A stretch of DNA of 64,000 bases from Taxillus chinensis (GCA_023512835.1 CM042091.1:50239858-50303857), one strand, 5' to 3'. Positions 31,560 through 44,279 are shown, numbered from the stretch's first letter. Numbers and translations are program-made. The notes: generated by a model from the sequence alone, not told the origin.

Positions 31560-33043
31560 AGAGAAAGGGACGAATCAAGAGTACGAGATCAGAGGTGAGG
31601 AAGTCGACCAAAGATTAGCGGTAGTGACTAGATGTTATGCGTAGGTAGATTTGGGTTAGCTTGATGGAGTCCAAGTGTAGGACTGGAAAAGAGCGTTTGT
31701 CGCACACGCACTTCAAATAAAATTTAAACTAAGTATAGCATAGGACTAACCTAGGTCGTTCACTAACCGGAGGACTTATAAAATTTAATTCAACTTATTC
31801 TTCGAGAAAAATAAAGAAAAGCTAAGTTAGAAAATTGGGGGGTTTTGTGTGAATTAAAATAAAATTAAATATGTAAATAAAACTAATTAACTAAAGTCGC
31901 AAATGATTTAACCTCTCACTTCAATTATTATTTATCATTACCTTCTAAAAATACAATAACATATTTAAGGCTCCATAATTCAATTAAACCAAGACGTACA
32001 CCATGATTATAATTAAATTATGAATTCGCACTAGAGATCAGACTTGAACTCGTACCAATCCTAGGAATGATTATGTTTTGCATTCAGAAGACCAAATCGA
32101 ACACTACGAAAATTAATCTTCACATCTCAAAATTAATTAACCGCAACCGCGAATTAATCACAATTAAAAATCATGCTTTAAACAATCCACAATTAACTAC
32201 AACCGCAAATTAATTGCAAAGAATTTAAAACAAATAGAGGAACGAATCGCAAACCATAGCATATAAATAAATTATCAAATTGAAGAATCAAGATTCAAAA
32301 TAACAATCGAAGTTTGAAGTTAAATCAAATACAAATTAATTCATAGAAAATAAAATACATGAATAGTCCTGCAATGTCGCGCGGCCTTCTTTTCTCTCTT
32401 CTGTTGCCTGAAAATATTGCTGCGTGAATGGTTGGGCGTGATGGGCTGTGGGACTCTTGTTGTCGTGAATCAAGAGACAGGCGAGCGGTGCTGCTGCGCG
32501 TGCAGGAGAGATGAACATGGGCTGAGCGAGATGGTGACTGGCGCTGCTGGGGTTTTCTGGTGGGTCTCTTATATTCACGTTAAAACATGCAACCCTTGCT
32601 ATTCTTCTTTCCTATTTTTTTTCATTCCTCACGTACACATTACCCATGCATTCTTCTTTGACTTCTTCATGGGCCCACACATAATGTTTCCAATTTGTTC
32701 TCTCTCCACGTGTGTAATGACCCATGCCTTCATTCCAATTGCTTTCAAATTCCAACCTATCATAACAATGCAAAATGATAATAATAATAATAATAATAAT
32801 AAAAGTGAAACACAAACCAAAATATATATATAGAGAGAAATTATAATAAGATTAAAATTAAAATAGTCGGTTAAGTCCAGGAAAATTAATATTAAAATTG
32901 GAATAATTAATTTAACATTAAAAACCACCAAAATTAATATTAAATCCATAAAAGTGAATAAAACAGTAAATAATTGAAATTGGGGAAAACTATTATAAAA
33001 ATGCATTAATTCAATAAAATATTAAATTAAAGTTCATAAATTA
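31560..33043 (-). repeat. Probable LTR remnant, minus orientation
   Basis: AT-rich. Read on the minus strand it has a TATA-like ATATAAGAG (about 32567-32580), a short GC-rich leader (32380-32560), then text resembling the U5 part of Athila-type LTRs. No terminal repeat or target duplication was found. An (AAT)n microsatellite lies at 32778-32802. Element C inserted at its right side (33043/33044). Confidence 0.4.
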
Positions 33044-33322
33044 TGTTGGACCCCATTTTGTCCGAGTTGGACATACATATTCATTTTCAGCTTTATATTA
33101 TTCCATATCTGTCATTGACTTTGTATAGAAAAGTAAAGAGGCGTGACTATTAATTTAAAGGGTGCGATGTTAATTATTCACAAAATAAAAATAAAAATAA
33201 AAATAAAACAACAAAAACAACAAAAAAGTATAAAACCATCAAATTAAAAAAAAACGTTTTTAGGGCCGGATATGCGCCTACATTTTGTATTTTTTAAACA
33301 GCATTTTTTACACCAAAATAAA
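33044..33322 (+). repeat. Truncated 5' LTR of element C
   Basis: These 279 bp match 45114-45400 closely; homology stops at the AAATAAA near 33322, where leader-type sequence begins. The rest of the 5' LTR and the primer site are missing, apart from a possible scrap near 33508-33545 (TTAGTTAGTTAGTTTTTAAATTA), which matches the LTR interior at about 48990. Confidence 0.82.
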
Positions 33323-33337
33323 TTACAAACTGATCGG

Positions 33338-33498
33338 TATCAGGCATGGTCCACACCACACAAGATCCAACCCAACAGTTCAAAACCTGGTGTTTACCCC
33401 CCATACATATCTTGGAGGGGACAATTGGGTTTCGGTGATCTCCACCTGGACTGCTCCTTGGATGCCGATGATCTCCATGACATATAGCTGCGGGGACT
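33338..33498 (+). repeat. Inverted repeat, left arm (161 bp)
   Basis: It is the reverse complement of 35144-35304 with about three mismatches. It encodes a piece of the element C leader ORF (STPHKIQPNSSKPGV). With the right arm it brackets the inverted gag block. Confidence 0.88.
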
Positions 33499-33547
33499 TT
33501 GTTGCCTTTGTTGCTAATAGTTAGTTAGTTAGTTTTTAAATTAACCG

Positions 33548-34407
33548 TTAGACCCCTTTTAGTGTATTGATAAAAAGAGTAGTGAGTTCTCTTTCAGTGA
33601 GGGGAGGTTGAACCTCTACGGCAGTCTCTCTCCATCTCCTGGCATAGTCCTTGAAAGTTTCCTCAGCCCCCTTTTCTAAGGACTGTAGGGTCAATCGGTC
33701 CAGTGCGAGCTCCGTGATATGTTTGTATTGTGCCAAAAAGGATGTGGCTAACTCCTTCCAGGTCTTGATATGGTTGCCATTCAGTTGAAAGTACCAGGCG
33801 AAGGGATGCCCCAGATTAGGCTTTCCTAGAAACAATGCATGAGGAGCTTGTCTTCACCAGCACAAGCAGCCATCTTTTGACAATACATGGCTAGATGTGT
33901 CTTTGGACACCGGGTCCCGTTAAACTTCTCAAACTCTGGCATTTTGAACTTTGGTGGCAGCACCACTCCAGGGACTAAGCATAAGTCTTGTGAGCTAGTC
34001 ATGCCATAGCTGTCGATGCCTTCTACGGCTTTCAGTCTTTCCTCCAGTTGTCGTAGAACGGGAGACTCCATGTTTTCTTTAGGAGCTGGGGATCCCACCG
34101 CTTCCATTGCATGTCCCGATGCTGGCATAGTGAAGTGAGTTTTATTTGGAGTTGGGGGTTGTGCCATTGTAGGGTGATATGTGGGTATTTGGCTTGGAGC
34201 CAGGTTGGGCGGCAGACTAGCCTCCTGTCCCTGCTCTGGATGGTGATTTGTGGTTCCTCCTGTTGGGATTCTTTCTCTTTCTCCAGTCAGTTTTGCCAAC
34301 ATGTCCATAACTAAGGTCATTTGCCCCTGTAGGGCTTGCATACTTCCATTCAGTTCTTGTTGTGACTGTTCCAACCCAATGAACCTATTTTCCGCTTCTT
34401 CTGCCAT
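33548..34407 (-). pseudogene. Element C gag, N-terminal half, inverted
   Basis: Two minus-strand frames (33826-34407 then 33548-33835) read from MAEEAENRFIGLEQSQQELN (a coiled-coil-like start) through LPPKFKMPEFEKFNGTRCPK and YCQKMAACAGEDKLLMHCF to HPFAWYFQLNGNHIKTWKEL, SFLAQYKHITELALDRLTLQ and EETFKDYARRWRE, the retrotransposon gag domain. The frame is lost near 33830 and residues are missing there. The continuation of the same protein (KLIGNVSSSFADLVASGERV) is on the plus strand from 35325, so the segment 33545-35320 has been turned round. Neither half can make Gag. Confidence 0.88.
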
Positions 34408-34799
34408 CGACTGTGGTTGTGCTAGCTGATTGCGTCTGGATCTGAGGTTGTAAGAGTGCGGAATCCTGGATAAAGGCTGCTACCAACCTGGGTAGAAGAG
34501 AATTTTTATTTGATTTTCAATTTTCATATGCATGTATGCATGAATGAATATGCAAAGGGTTAGATAAACAAACAACTTTATTGCAAACGTTTTCAAACAA
34601 ACACACAGTACAATGCAGAAATGCCATGTAGTAGCATAAGATGAGAGCTATTGCTACATGATCTTTAAAACAAACTTTCAGTCATCTCCTAAGGAGCACG
34701 GTGCCTCCTTCTCTGGGGTGGCTGCTCACCTGCGTCTTCCCTCTGCTTCATTATGGTCTCGATCTGCTTTTCCCTCAGCTGCAGCCTTTGAAGAGCTCC

Positions 34800-35051
34800 T
34801 TATAGAGATGCTTCTAGCCTTTGGTTCTGCTGCCTTAGAATCTGATTCTCCTGGAGGATAGCTCTCATGTCAGTAGTTAACTGTGGCTTGTGCTGTGCCC
34901 TCCAAGATATGTATGCGGGGTGAACGCCAGGTTTTGGACTGTTGGGTTGGATCTTATATGGGGTGGACCATGCCTCATACATCTTTTTGCCTTTTTCTGC
35001 AAGCATAGTTTTGTTGTAAGTGAAGTCACAATCTTCCATGCCAAATAGCAC
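34800..35051 (-). pseudogene. Element C leader ORF upstream of gag, inverted and partly duplicated
   Basis: In element orientation this precedes gag. It reads FTYNKTMLAEKGKKMYEAW, then STPYKIQPNSPKPGVHPAYI, ending in a coiled-coil-like LQENQILRQQNQRLEASL. A second copy of the STP..IQPNS module lies at about 35222-35304 (minus) and a third in the left inverted-repeat arm. Extra ORFs before gag are known in Tat/Ogre elements; the function is not established. Confidence 0.6.
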
Positions 35052-35143
35052 AGGGATAATTTGATGATGCCCAACTTATCTTCCACCCTGCAATGGCGCA
35101 TAAGCAGTTCCTCCCCAAGGATCTAAGAGTGGAACCCAATTGT

Positions 35144-35304
35144 AGTCCCCGCAGCTATATGTCATGGAGATCACCGGCATCCAAGGAGCAGTCCAGGTGG
35201 AGATCACCGAAACCCAATTGTGCCCTCCAAGATATGTATGCGGGGTAAACACCAGGTTTTGAACTGTTGGGTTGGATCTTGTGTGGTGTGGACCATGCCT
35301 GATA
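35144..35304 (-). repeat. Inverted repeat, right arm (161 bp)
   Basis: Pairs with 33338-33498, about 98 percent identical by eye. The sequence resumes the plus-oriented gag directly to the right. Confidence 0.88.
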
Positions 35305-35324
35305 CATCTTGTTGCCTTTCGAGA

Positions 35325-36522
35325 AGCTGATCGGTAACGTCTCTAGTAGCTTTGCCGACTTGGTCGCATCGGGTGAACGAGTTGAGAGTGGAATTAAAGG
35401 AGGAAAGCTAAAGGGTGATGTTGCAGAGACATCAAAAAAGTTCCAACCACTAGCAGGAAAAAGAAGGAAGGTGAGACCAATCTGGTATATCCGTCAAGCC
35501 CAACGGTACAACCGGCATTCTACCAAGCACCAGAGTACTATAGAGGATCACCTGTAGCCGCCTATGCTGCGCCTGCGCCAACCCCCCAATTCATGCCATA
35601 CTTGCCACAAGGAGGGTTTCCTTTTCCATATCCAATGGCCCCTAACCCGTTTCAACCAAGAGCGCCATACCTAAAGCAACCAAGGGCAGCAATTCAGGAA
35701 GGTCCAAGGGCCCCATTCCAAGGACAGGGGCAACCGAGGGCCCAGACCCAATATGTAGAAGCGAATCAGGCTCCTCGTCGACCACGACAAGAGTTTGACC
35801 CGATTCCAATGACATATGCTGAATTATACCCCAAGCTTTTAGAAGCAAGGTTGGTACTCCCTACACCCTTGGGAGAAATAAGGTCTCCTCCCCCAGCTTG
35901 GTATAAACCCGATGCCAAATGCGAGTATCATGCTGGTGGAGCAGGACATGATATTGAAAATTGCATAACATTCAAAAGAAAAGTTCAGGCATTAAAAGAT
36001 GCAAAGTGGCTAGATTTTTCTGCACTGACTAGGACGCCAAATGTAAACAGTAATCTGCTCCCAGAACATTCATACGATGTCGCTAATATAACAACAGAAG
36101 GAAGGCTGGAGAAGGTTTCACAAACACAAATGGAGAAGAGATATTTGTTTAACCTACTACTGGAGCATGGATATATACTTTCCAAAGACACATCAGAGGT
36201 AGTGAAGGGTACAGAGTGGGAGAAACAATGCCCTTATCACGAGATGTCACGGGGACATGACATTGAGCAATGTAGTGAGTTCGCCAGCATGGTACAAAAG
36301 CTCATGGACCAGAGGATGATAGAATTCTCAAGAGGAGAGATGGACAATCAAAGCCACATGATCCAAGGAGACAATTCATACAAATCACCATGGGTACCAA
36401 CGCCCCTTGTCTTGAATGCTAAGACTCCAGAAGTCCCGCTACTGCCACATGGAATTAGGCATCTCATCATCCATGTTACTAATCCCGTGTCAGACAAGGA
36501 GGAGAGAACCGACATCCCATAA
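35325..36522 (+). pseudogene. Element C gag, C-terminal half
   Basis: The plus-strand frame starts inside gag at KLIGNVSSSFADLVASGERV, continues through a Pro/Gln-rich linker (35593-35770) and TYAELYPKLLEARLVLPTPL, and carries two zinc-knuckle-like units: CEYHAGGAGHDIENC (35920-35964) and CPYHEMSRGHDIEQC (about 36229-36273). The CxxH...GHxxxxC spacing is typical of Tat gag. A frame change lies near 35550. The frame stops at 36520-36522 (TAA, one C-to-T from CAA), after which homologous reading continues in the same frame. Confidence 0.85.
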
Positions 36523-37962
36523 TTTCCTCATGGCATTGCACCTCTCACTATAGGTGTTCCTGCTCCTTTCCCCTACAAGACAGACAAGGCAGTCCCATGG
36601 AACTACAATTGCGAAATAGTCCAGGGAGCCACCGCAACAGAAAAGAGAACTAGGAGCGGTAAGGTTTATGCCCCTGATATGGTGGATAAAGCAAGGAAGG
36701 AAAAAATTGTGGAACTAGACATTGAGCCAATGCTGGAGCTAACTACGAAAGGAGCACCAGTCACGGAAGGAGAGGTGGCAGAATTTTTGAAACTCATTAA
36801 GCAGAGCGAGTATAACATTGTGGATCAGTTAAGTCGACAACCGGCTCGTATCTCATTGCTCTTATTAATGATGAATTCTCAGCCTCATCGGGAAGCACTA
36901 CTGAAAGTTCTGAGCCAAGCCTATGTTCCTTCGACCATCTCAGTAGCGAATATGGATGGACTCACCAATAACCTCATCATGAACAACATCATTAGCTTTG
37001 GAGATGACGAGCTGCCATAGGAAGGAAAGGGGCACATAAAAGCTCTGCATATTACTGTCAAATGTAAAGAGCATACCATAGCACGAGTACTCATTGACAA
37101 CGGCTCCGCCTTGAACATCATGCCCTTACATATACTGTAACAGCTTCCAATTGATGCATCCTATATGTGTCCTTGTACGATGAAGGTACGAGCGTTCGAT
37201 GGAGGCAAATGTGATGTGGTGGGAACTCTAGACATTCCACTCCTGATTGGACCAGTTACCTTTACGGTGGAATTTCAGGTAATGGACATTACACCATATT
37301 ATAGTTGTTTGTTGGGAAGACCCTGGATCCACATGGCGGGAGCAGTGCCCTCTAGCCTCCATCGAAAAATGAAATTTGTGATGGGAGACCAGCTCATTTG
37401 CGTCTCTGGAGAAACAAGTTTCCTCGTCACCAAACCTGCATCAGTCCCATATATTGAAAACAACGAGGATGTACTGGAATGTTCTTATCGATCCTTTGAG
37501 GTCGTGAACATCACTTCTGTACCAAGCTATCATCTCTCGAAGGCATCAAAGATGGTTGCAGCCACCATGATCAAACAGGGTTACAAACCAGGGCAAGGAT
37601 CGGGCTCGAAAGCTCAGGGGATCCAAGAACCGTTGACCATCCAAGAAAATACCGAGAAGTTTGGGTTGGGCTACATACCTACTAGAGCTGACAAATAGAG
37701 GGCAGCTATCAAAAAGAAGGAAATCAGAATGGCAAAGTTGCAGAAGAGGCCGATACAGGAAGAAAAGAGGAGCTTTCCCCCCTTAAATGTTACATTCCGG
37801 AGTGGTGGGTTCATCCACAACAGCCAACCTAAGCCCGTGACAGAGTTTGTAGCCGCATTAGATGCAGACGAGCAGGTGCTAAGCAAGATGACTCTAGTGG
37901 TGCAAGGGGTTCCCAACCAGCCATTGAACAATTGGACCAGCATGGACCTCCCGATAATGTAA
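36523..37962 (+). pseudogene. Element C protease region
   Basis: The same reading frame as the preceding gag continues past stops at 37018, 37138 and 37696. The aspartic protease site ARVLIDNGSALNIMP lies near 37080-37125 (DNGS in place of DTGS or DSGS) and SCLLGRPWIHMAGAVPS near 37306. After it comes TMIKQGYKPGQGSGSKAQGI, a G-patch-like segment often found here in Tat elements. Most of the stops are one transition from CAG or CAA. The frame ends at 37960-37962, just before the AT-rich spacer. Confidence 0.82.
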
Positions 37963-38140
37963 TGCCTAAGGGGTCACTGGGATTTAATGTATTCTATTTA
38001 ATATCTTTTGAAGCTATGAACATTGGTTTTCCTTAAACCTTTTCAATAAAATGTACTTTCTTCAAATCTTTCATGGTGCATTCCATTCATGACATATGCA
38101 TATCATATTTAGTTACCAACTTGTCATTTCTCTTATAAGC
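37963..38140 (+). other. Candidate Ogre-type intron between protease and reverse transcriptase
   Basis: The gag/protease frame and the RT/integrase frame differ, and they are separated by an AT-rich spacer with no retroviral homology. A GTAATG donor-like site lies at the end of the protease part (about 37958) and TTTAG or TTATAAGCAAG acceptor-like sites lie near 38110-38145. Ogre elements are known for an intron at exactly this place. Splicing itself is not shown. Confidence 0.5.
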
Positions 38141-41100
38141 AAGTATCACAATGTTAATGAAAACATAGTATGCGAAAGTGAAACGAGATGCCTAAGGTTT
38201 GACCAAAGTCCAAACTGGGAGCAGTCAGTGTTTGAAGCGGATGAGAATGAGGTAGAGGAGACACCCGAGCTACTAGGAGAGATCATACGCTTATTGGAAA
38301 GAGAAGATCGTTTACCCATTCCAAGTGAAGACCCAGTAGAGACGGTGAATTTGGGGACCGCAACTGAACCAAGAGACTTAAGGATAGGGTCCTTAATAGC
38401 CGATGACATCAAGAAACAATTAGTTGAGCTGTTAAGGAACTACATCGATGTGTTTGCATGGTCATATCAAGATATGCCGGGATTAGACACAGACATAGTG
38501 TAGCATCACATACCATTGAAGCCTGAATGCAAGCCAGTTCAGCAGAAATTAAGAAGAATGTGACCGGAGATGCTACTGAATATTAAAGAGGAGGTCAGAA
38601 AGCAATGGGACACAGGTTTTCTAAGTGTCTCCCACTATCCAGAATGGGTGGCCAATGTTGTACCAGTACCGAAGAAAGGCGGCAAGGTCCGCATGTGTGT
38701 CGATTACAGAGATTTGAACTGGGCCAGTCCGAAGGATAACTTCCCACTTCCTCATATTGATACCCTAGTAGATAACACAGCAAAGCATGCTCTATTCTCG
38801 TTCATGGATGGCTTCTCGGGCTACAATTAGATTCCTATGACCCCCGAACACAAGGAGAGGACCACGTTCACGACACTTTGGGGCACATTCTGTTATAATG
38901 TGATCCCGTTTGGTCTAAAGAATGCAGGAGCAACCTATCAACAAGCCATGGTAACCCTATTCCACGATATGATGCATAAAGAAGTTGAAGTATATGTGGA
39001 CGACATGATAACCAAATCACGAAGCATTGAAGATCACATTGAAGTACTCCGTAAGCTCTTCAACAGGCTACGAAAATATCAGCTGAAATTGAACCCCGAA
39101 AAATGCACTTTAGGAGCCATGTCGGGAAAACTGTTGGGTTTCATTGTGAGCCAAAAAGGAGTTGAAATCGATCCAGATAAAGTTCAAGCTATCCAAGAGA
39201 TGCTGCCACCACGAACAATCAAGGAGGTTAGAGGATTCCTCGAGCGATTGAATTACATTGCTCGATTTATTTCCCAATCGACAGCCATATGTGAACCCAT
39301 TTTCAAAACCTTACGAAAGAACAATCCAGAAATTTGGAATGACAAGTGTCAAGAAGCTTTTGACAAGATTAAGCAATATCTGTTTAATCCACCTATTTTG
39401 GTCCCACCAGTACCAGATAGACCTCTGATCTTATACTTGACTGTTCAGGAGTCATCAATGGGTTGTGTTTTAGGGCAACATGATTCTACAGGCAAGAAGG
39501 AGCAGGCCATTTATTATCTAAGCAAGAAATTCACCATCAATGAAGAAAACTACACACCATTGGAGAAAACATGTTGCGCCCTTGTCTGGATAACAAGAAG
39601 ATTGAGGCAGTACACTCTTTATCATACTACGTGGCTGATTTCAAGACATCATCCGCTCAAATATCTCTTAGAAAAACCATCCATTTCGGGAAAAATCGCC
39701 AAATGGCAGCTGATCTTGTCAGAATATGATATCATCTGCGTGCCTCAAAAAGCCATAAAAGGAAGTGCGATAGCTGATTACTTGGCAGACAGAGCATTAG
39801 AAGACTATGAGCCTATGACTATAGGCTTTCCTGATGAGCATATCAACATCCTTACGGCAGAAGTATCAGACATATGGATGATGTGGTTTGATGGAGCCTC
39901 CAGCCTCTTAGGGCACGGCATCGGGGCCATCCTGATATCTCCAAAAGGCGAACATTTCCCGATGGCAGCCAAGTTAACCTTCCCTTGTACCAACAATATA
40001 GCAGAATATGAGGCCTGTGTGATGGGACTTCAAGAAGCAATTAGCAAAGGCATAAAAAATTTACGAGTATTTGGTGATTCTGCGCTCATCATTTTTCAAG
40101 TAAGGGGAGAATGGGAAACTCAAAATCACAAGTTAATTCCATATCAGAAATATGTTATCGAGTTAGCTGAGCAGTTCGATGACATCACATTCGAGCATAT
40201 GCCTAGAGAATGTAATCGCCTTCCTGATGCACTGACAACTCTAGCCTCCCTCCTTCGGCTAGACACAAAGTTGGAAGTTCAGTCTTTCGATATCCGCATA
40301 CAAGATACTCTTGCACATTGTATGGCCATTGAAGGAAATATAGAGGAAAAGCCTTGGTACAACGACATTAGACAATATTTGCTTAAGCAAGAGTACCCAG
40401 CAGAGGCTTCTGAGTCTGATAAAAAAAATATCCGAAGGTCTGCATCCAACTATTATTTCGATGGCTCGCTTCTGTATAAGAGAAACCATGATATGGTATT
40501 ACTATGGTGTGTGGCAAAGGAAGAGTCAATACAGATAATGAAAGAAGTGCACGAAGGGGAATGCGGTTCGCATGCAAACGGACATGCATTAACAAGACAA
40601 ATCATGCGAATGGGCTATTATTGGGTCACCATGGAGAATGATTGCATTGAATATGTGCGCAAATGCCTCAAGTGTCAAATTTATGGCGATAAGATTCAAG
40701 TACCACCATCCAAACTGCATGTGATGGTTTCCCCATGGCCATTCTCACTTTGGGGCATCGACGTTATTGGACCAATATCTCCGAAAGCTTCCAATGGTCA
40801 TCGTTTCATTTTGGTGGCCATCGATTACTTTACCACGTGGGTAGAAGCAGCGTCATATGCTAGTGTTACACAAGCTGTGGTACTTTGATTTATGCGGAAT
40901 AACATTATATGTCGATATGGGCTTCCAGAGCAGATCATCACGGACAATGCCACCAACTTGAACAGTCGGATGATGGGTAAGTTGTGTGAAACATACAAAA
41001 TTCAGCATCGCAACTCAACTCCCTATCACCCCAAGATGAATGGAGCAGTCGAGGCAGCCAATAAGAACATTAAAAAAATTATCAGAAAGATGACCGAGAC

Positions 41101-41602
41101 ATACAAAGATTGGCATGAGAAGCTACCATATGCTTTGCATGCTTACCGCACCTCGGTACGTACATCAACTGGGGCAACTCCATTTTCTTTGGTTTATGGT
41201 ATGGAAGTAGTTCTACCTGGCGAAGTAGAGATACCTTCCCTCCGAGTACTCAAGGATACTCAACTCGAAGAAGCAGAATGGGCCCGAAGCCGTTATGAGC
41301 AGTTAAATTTAATTGAAGGCAAGCGTTTGGCAGCAGTTTGTCGAGGACAGCTGTATCAACAGAGAATGATGAACAATTACAATAAAAAGGTGAAGCCTAG
41401 AAGCTTTCAAGAGGGTGATCTCGTCCTCAAGAAGATCTTACCAATCCAGCATGACCATAGAGGCAAGTGGACTCCTAATTATGAAGGCCCATATGTTGTG
41501 AAAAAAGCATTCTCAGGAGGCGTATTGATCCTTTCCAAAATGGATGGAGATGAGCTTCCTAATCCGGTGAATAGCGATGCCGTCAAAAAGTTTTATGCTT
41601 AA
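38141..41602 (+). pseudogene. Element C RT, RNase H, second RNase H and integrase
   Basis: One reading frame from about 38150 to 41602, interrupted by only a few stops (38500, 38561, 38828, 40886), each one transition from CAG or CGA. RT: VRMCVDYRDLNWASPKDNFP, FSFMDGFSGYN, active site YVDD (38993-39004). First RNase H: LYLTVQESSMGCVLGQHD and later YLLEKPSISGKIAKW. Second, archaeal-type RNase H: MMWFDGASSLLGHGIGAIL, NNIAEYEACVMGLQEAI and VFGDSALIIFQVRGEW (39877-40120). Integrase: H2C2 zinc region ending CLKCQIYG, core WGIDVIGPI, ITDNATNLNS and NGAVEAANKNIKK, C-terminal KWTPNYEGPYVVKK. Remarkably free of indels. Confidence 0.93.
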
Positions 41603-42653
41603 CTCTCATACCTCCCAACAAGACTCACATTCCTGTAATGAGCGGACTTGGTGAAAACCAGAAAGGGCATCAAGGGTAAAATACAAAGCTTCAATAAAAG
41701 ACAAAAAAGAAACAAGGGCGGACTTGGTGAAAACCCGAAAGGGCATCAAGGGTAAAATACAAAGCCAACAATAAATCCTGAAGGATAAAATCAGTCATAA
41801 GTTGAAAGGATCAGAAGCTCAAAAAATAAGGTTCTTTGCAAATAATGGAAGCAACATCATCCAGCAGCAGCAATTGCAAACAGTGGAAGACTTGGTCAAA
41901 CCTAAGGCACACTCAAATCAAATTTGTACATTATGCTTTTAAGACTTGTAATTATGTTTATCGGATGATAACAAGTGGCATTTTATATGATATAAGTATG
42001 TTTTATGGAATTAAACCAACAAAAAACCTATGTTCATCTCCCTAATCATGTTTTATCGTCTTCATCTCACATTTAATTAGAATATTTTAAATCCCCAGTA
42101 GGCTCCTTTGGCATTACTTTATGAGTTGGGACAAGCTCGAAAACCTCAAACCAGTCAAGCTCCTCAACTCAGAGGACCAATATCTACATGGACTACCAAT
42201 ATATCCAGCCTATGCCCAAGTCAAGCTCCTCAACACAGTGGGGCTAAGTCAACCAAGCCCCCCATCCACAAAAGGGGAGTTCCCCAGCAAAGATGGAAAG
42301 GTCCCCCCAGCCAGAGAGGAAAAGAGTTCCCTAACAAATTGGATGTTAACCAAACTCTCCAGCAGCATGGAGATGAACCCCCAACCCATATTGGGTCATT
42401 AGCCATACATTTCACTATGCATCCCCGCATACACCACATTGCATTCCATGCATTATTTGCATTCATTCAGCATATTCTGCAATTTCAGGAACGTCTTCAT
42501 CTCTGAAGATCTCAAAAGCTCATCCAGCAAGCTGCTCATTGAACTTCTCCTCCTCTAAAAGTTTCCTCTGTTCAATTCTACAAGTCTTTCTTGAGCCGTT
42601 TCCTCAAAGCACCCTTTTGACACTCAAACAAACTTCCCCTCCTTTTCGGGTCA
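41603..42653 (+). other. Element C 3' untranslated region, first part
   Basis: No supported ORF. A tandem pair of a 76-bp unit built on GCGGACTTGGTGAAAACC occurs at 41642-41767. A region rich in CAAGCTCCTCAA-type phrases (42150-42260) looks like degraded repeats. It is interrupted at 42653/42654 by a solo LTR and continues at 44173. Confidence 0.7.
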
Positions 42654-44167
42654 TGACGAACGGGTATTTCGTGAGCGAAACCCAAGTGAGGGTTAAGCTA
42701 CTATCATTTAAATCCCTTCTCAAAATATTAATTCCCTTAACTAATGCTAATTAGAATAGCGACAAGAAAGGGGTCGATCCCACAGAGATTACCAAGTTAT
42801 CTAGCTTTAACTCAAATCACCAAATTAATCTTGCTTAAAACAATGTCTTGGCAAAAACGAAATCTTTTTCTAAATAAAGATCTAATTTTTATTTGGTTTT
42901 CTGAATAAACAAAGAAAGCAAATTGATTTTAGGATTAAGGTGCAAGGATTAAAGGCATCTAGGGTCACAATTTCACGTCCCTATGTTATCTCTACTGGTT
43001 CATGGTATTAGAATTGTCTTATTGAAAACATGCTAAACATAAGCCAAGGACAACAAATGGTCATTGAGGTCCTTTTAAGAGTTGTATGCCAGAATGGTCA
43101 TCTAAACACACAAACATGCAAAGCCAATAAATCATACTTGCAAAAGGATAATGATCATACCAATTACAAATAAGTTATGAATCTCAATCCGCCCCAGACT
43201 AGGGCTAAGAATATCAAGGTGTACATCCAAAGATAGAAATTAAGAACAGATTCATAAAACATGCAAAACTCAATCATCCAAACTCAATATTTATAAACAC
43301 AGCAAAGCAACAAGGGGGCTACATTGCTCCCCTAGATTATAAGAACTACTCACGCATGATTACAAGCAAAATCATAGAAGAAAAGCTAAACATCTTCTTC
43401 TAATCCACGCGCGCAACAAGGCTTCAAATCCAGGCTCCAAAATCCGCGACGGTTGCTGCGACAGCTGCGACGGCTGCTCTCCTAGGTCAAGGAGCAGCCT
43501 GCAAATTGTGAAGCCTCTCTCTCTCTAAAAACGTGTAGGGGGGTCTAGGATAGGTTGCATGGGGCGTGGAGGCTTGTATTTATAGAGGTTGGATGGGCCT
43601 TGAGGTGTGTACCCTAGCCCATCTATCAAAACGACGTAGTTTTGATAAGTGACACTCCAAACATTAAAATCTCTATCTTCCATCCATAATTTGGACATGG
43701 GCCTTCAGAAACAATTGATCATCATGAAAAAACGATAGGATCGGTCCAAAAATATCTCTGCACGTCAATTTGCACGTGATATGGTGAATTCACGTGTAGC
43801 TCCAAATCAGCTCAAACTTCTCTCCAAGCTTCCTTGCATCCTGTAGAGGCCTGAGAAGCAAAAATATGCTTGCACGTGAAATGGGTGAATTCACGTCCAG
43901 CTCCAAATGCTCTGAAATTTCTGTGGTAGGTAGAGGACATCATTCTAAGAAACTTTTGTTCTTGCATGCCAATTGTTTGAGGCCATCTACTATGTCAAAA
44001 GTGAGCTCTAAAATCTGCCAAAATAGCTTAAAAACACATGTATTTGCAAATAGCATCTTCCTAGGGGTTAGAGCAAATATATTTGATATATGAAGCAATA
44101 AGGCTCTAACCATGCTCTTAAACATCCTAAATAACACTAGAATAACGGCGTAAAATGCACATTATCA
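42654..44167 (-). repeat. Solo LTR of the element A family, inside element C
   Basis: The reverse complement of the LTR family at 6716-8213. It is bounded by TGACGAAC and ...CATTATCA with 5-bp duplication GGTCA on both sides (42649-42653 and 44168-44172). 1514 bp, no internal sequence. The minus-strand TATAAATA lies at 43577-43584 and paired CACGTG motifs at about 43760-43900. It formed by recombination between the two LTRs of a full element. Confidence 0.95.
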
Positions 44168-44279
44168 GGTCACCTCGTAGAGCGATCTCCTTGAGTGAAC
44201 TCGTAGAGGGAGCCTGAGTTGGGTGGCCTCCCAAACTCATTAATCCCTCAAAACATTTCTCCCAAATACCAATTGATGT

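Noticed and set aside
32778..32802. AAT repeat as a regulatory element
   Set aside because: Plain microsatellite.
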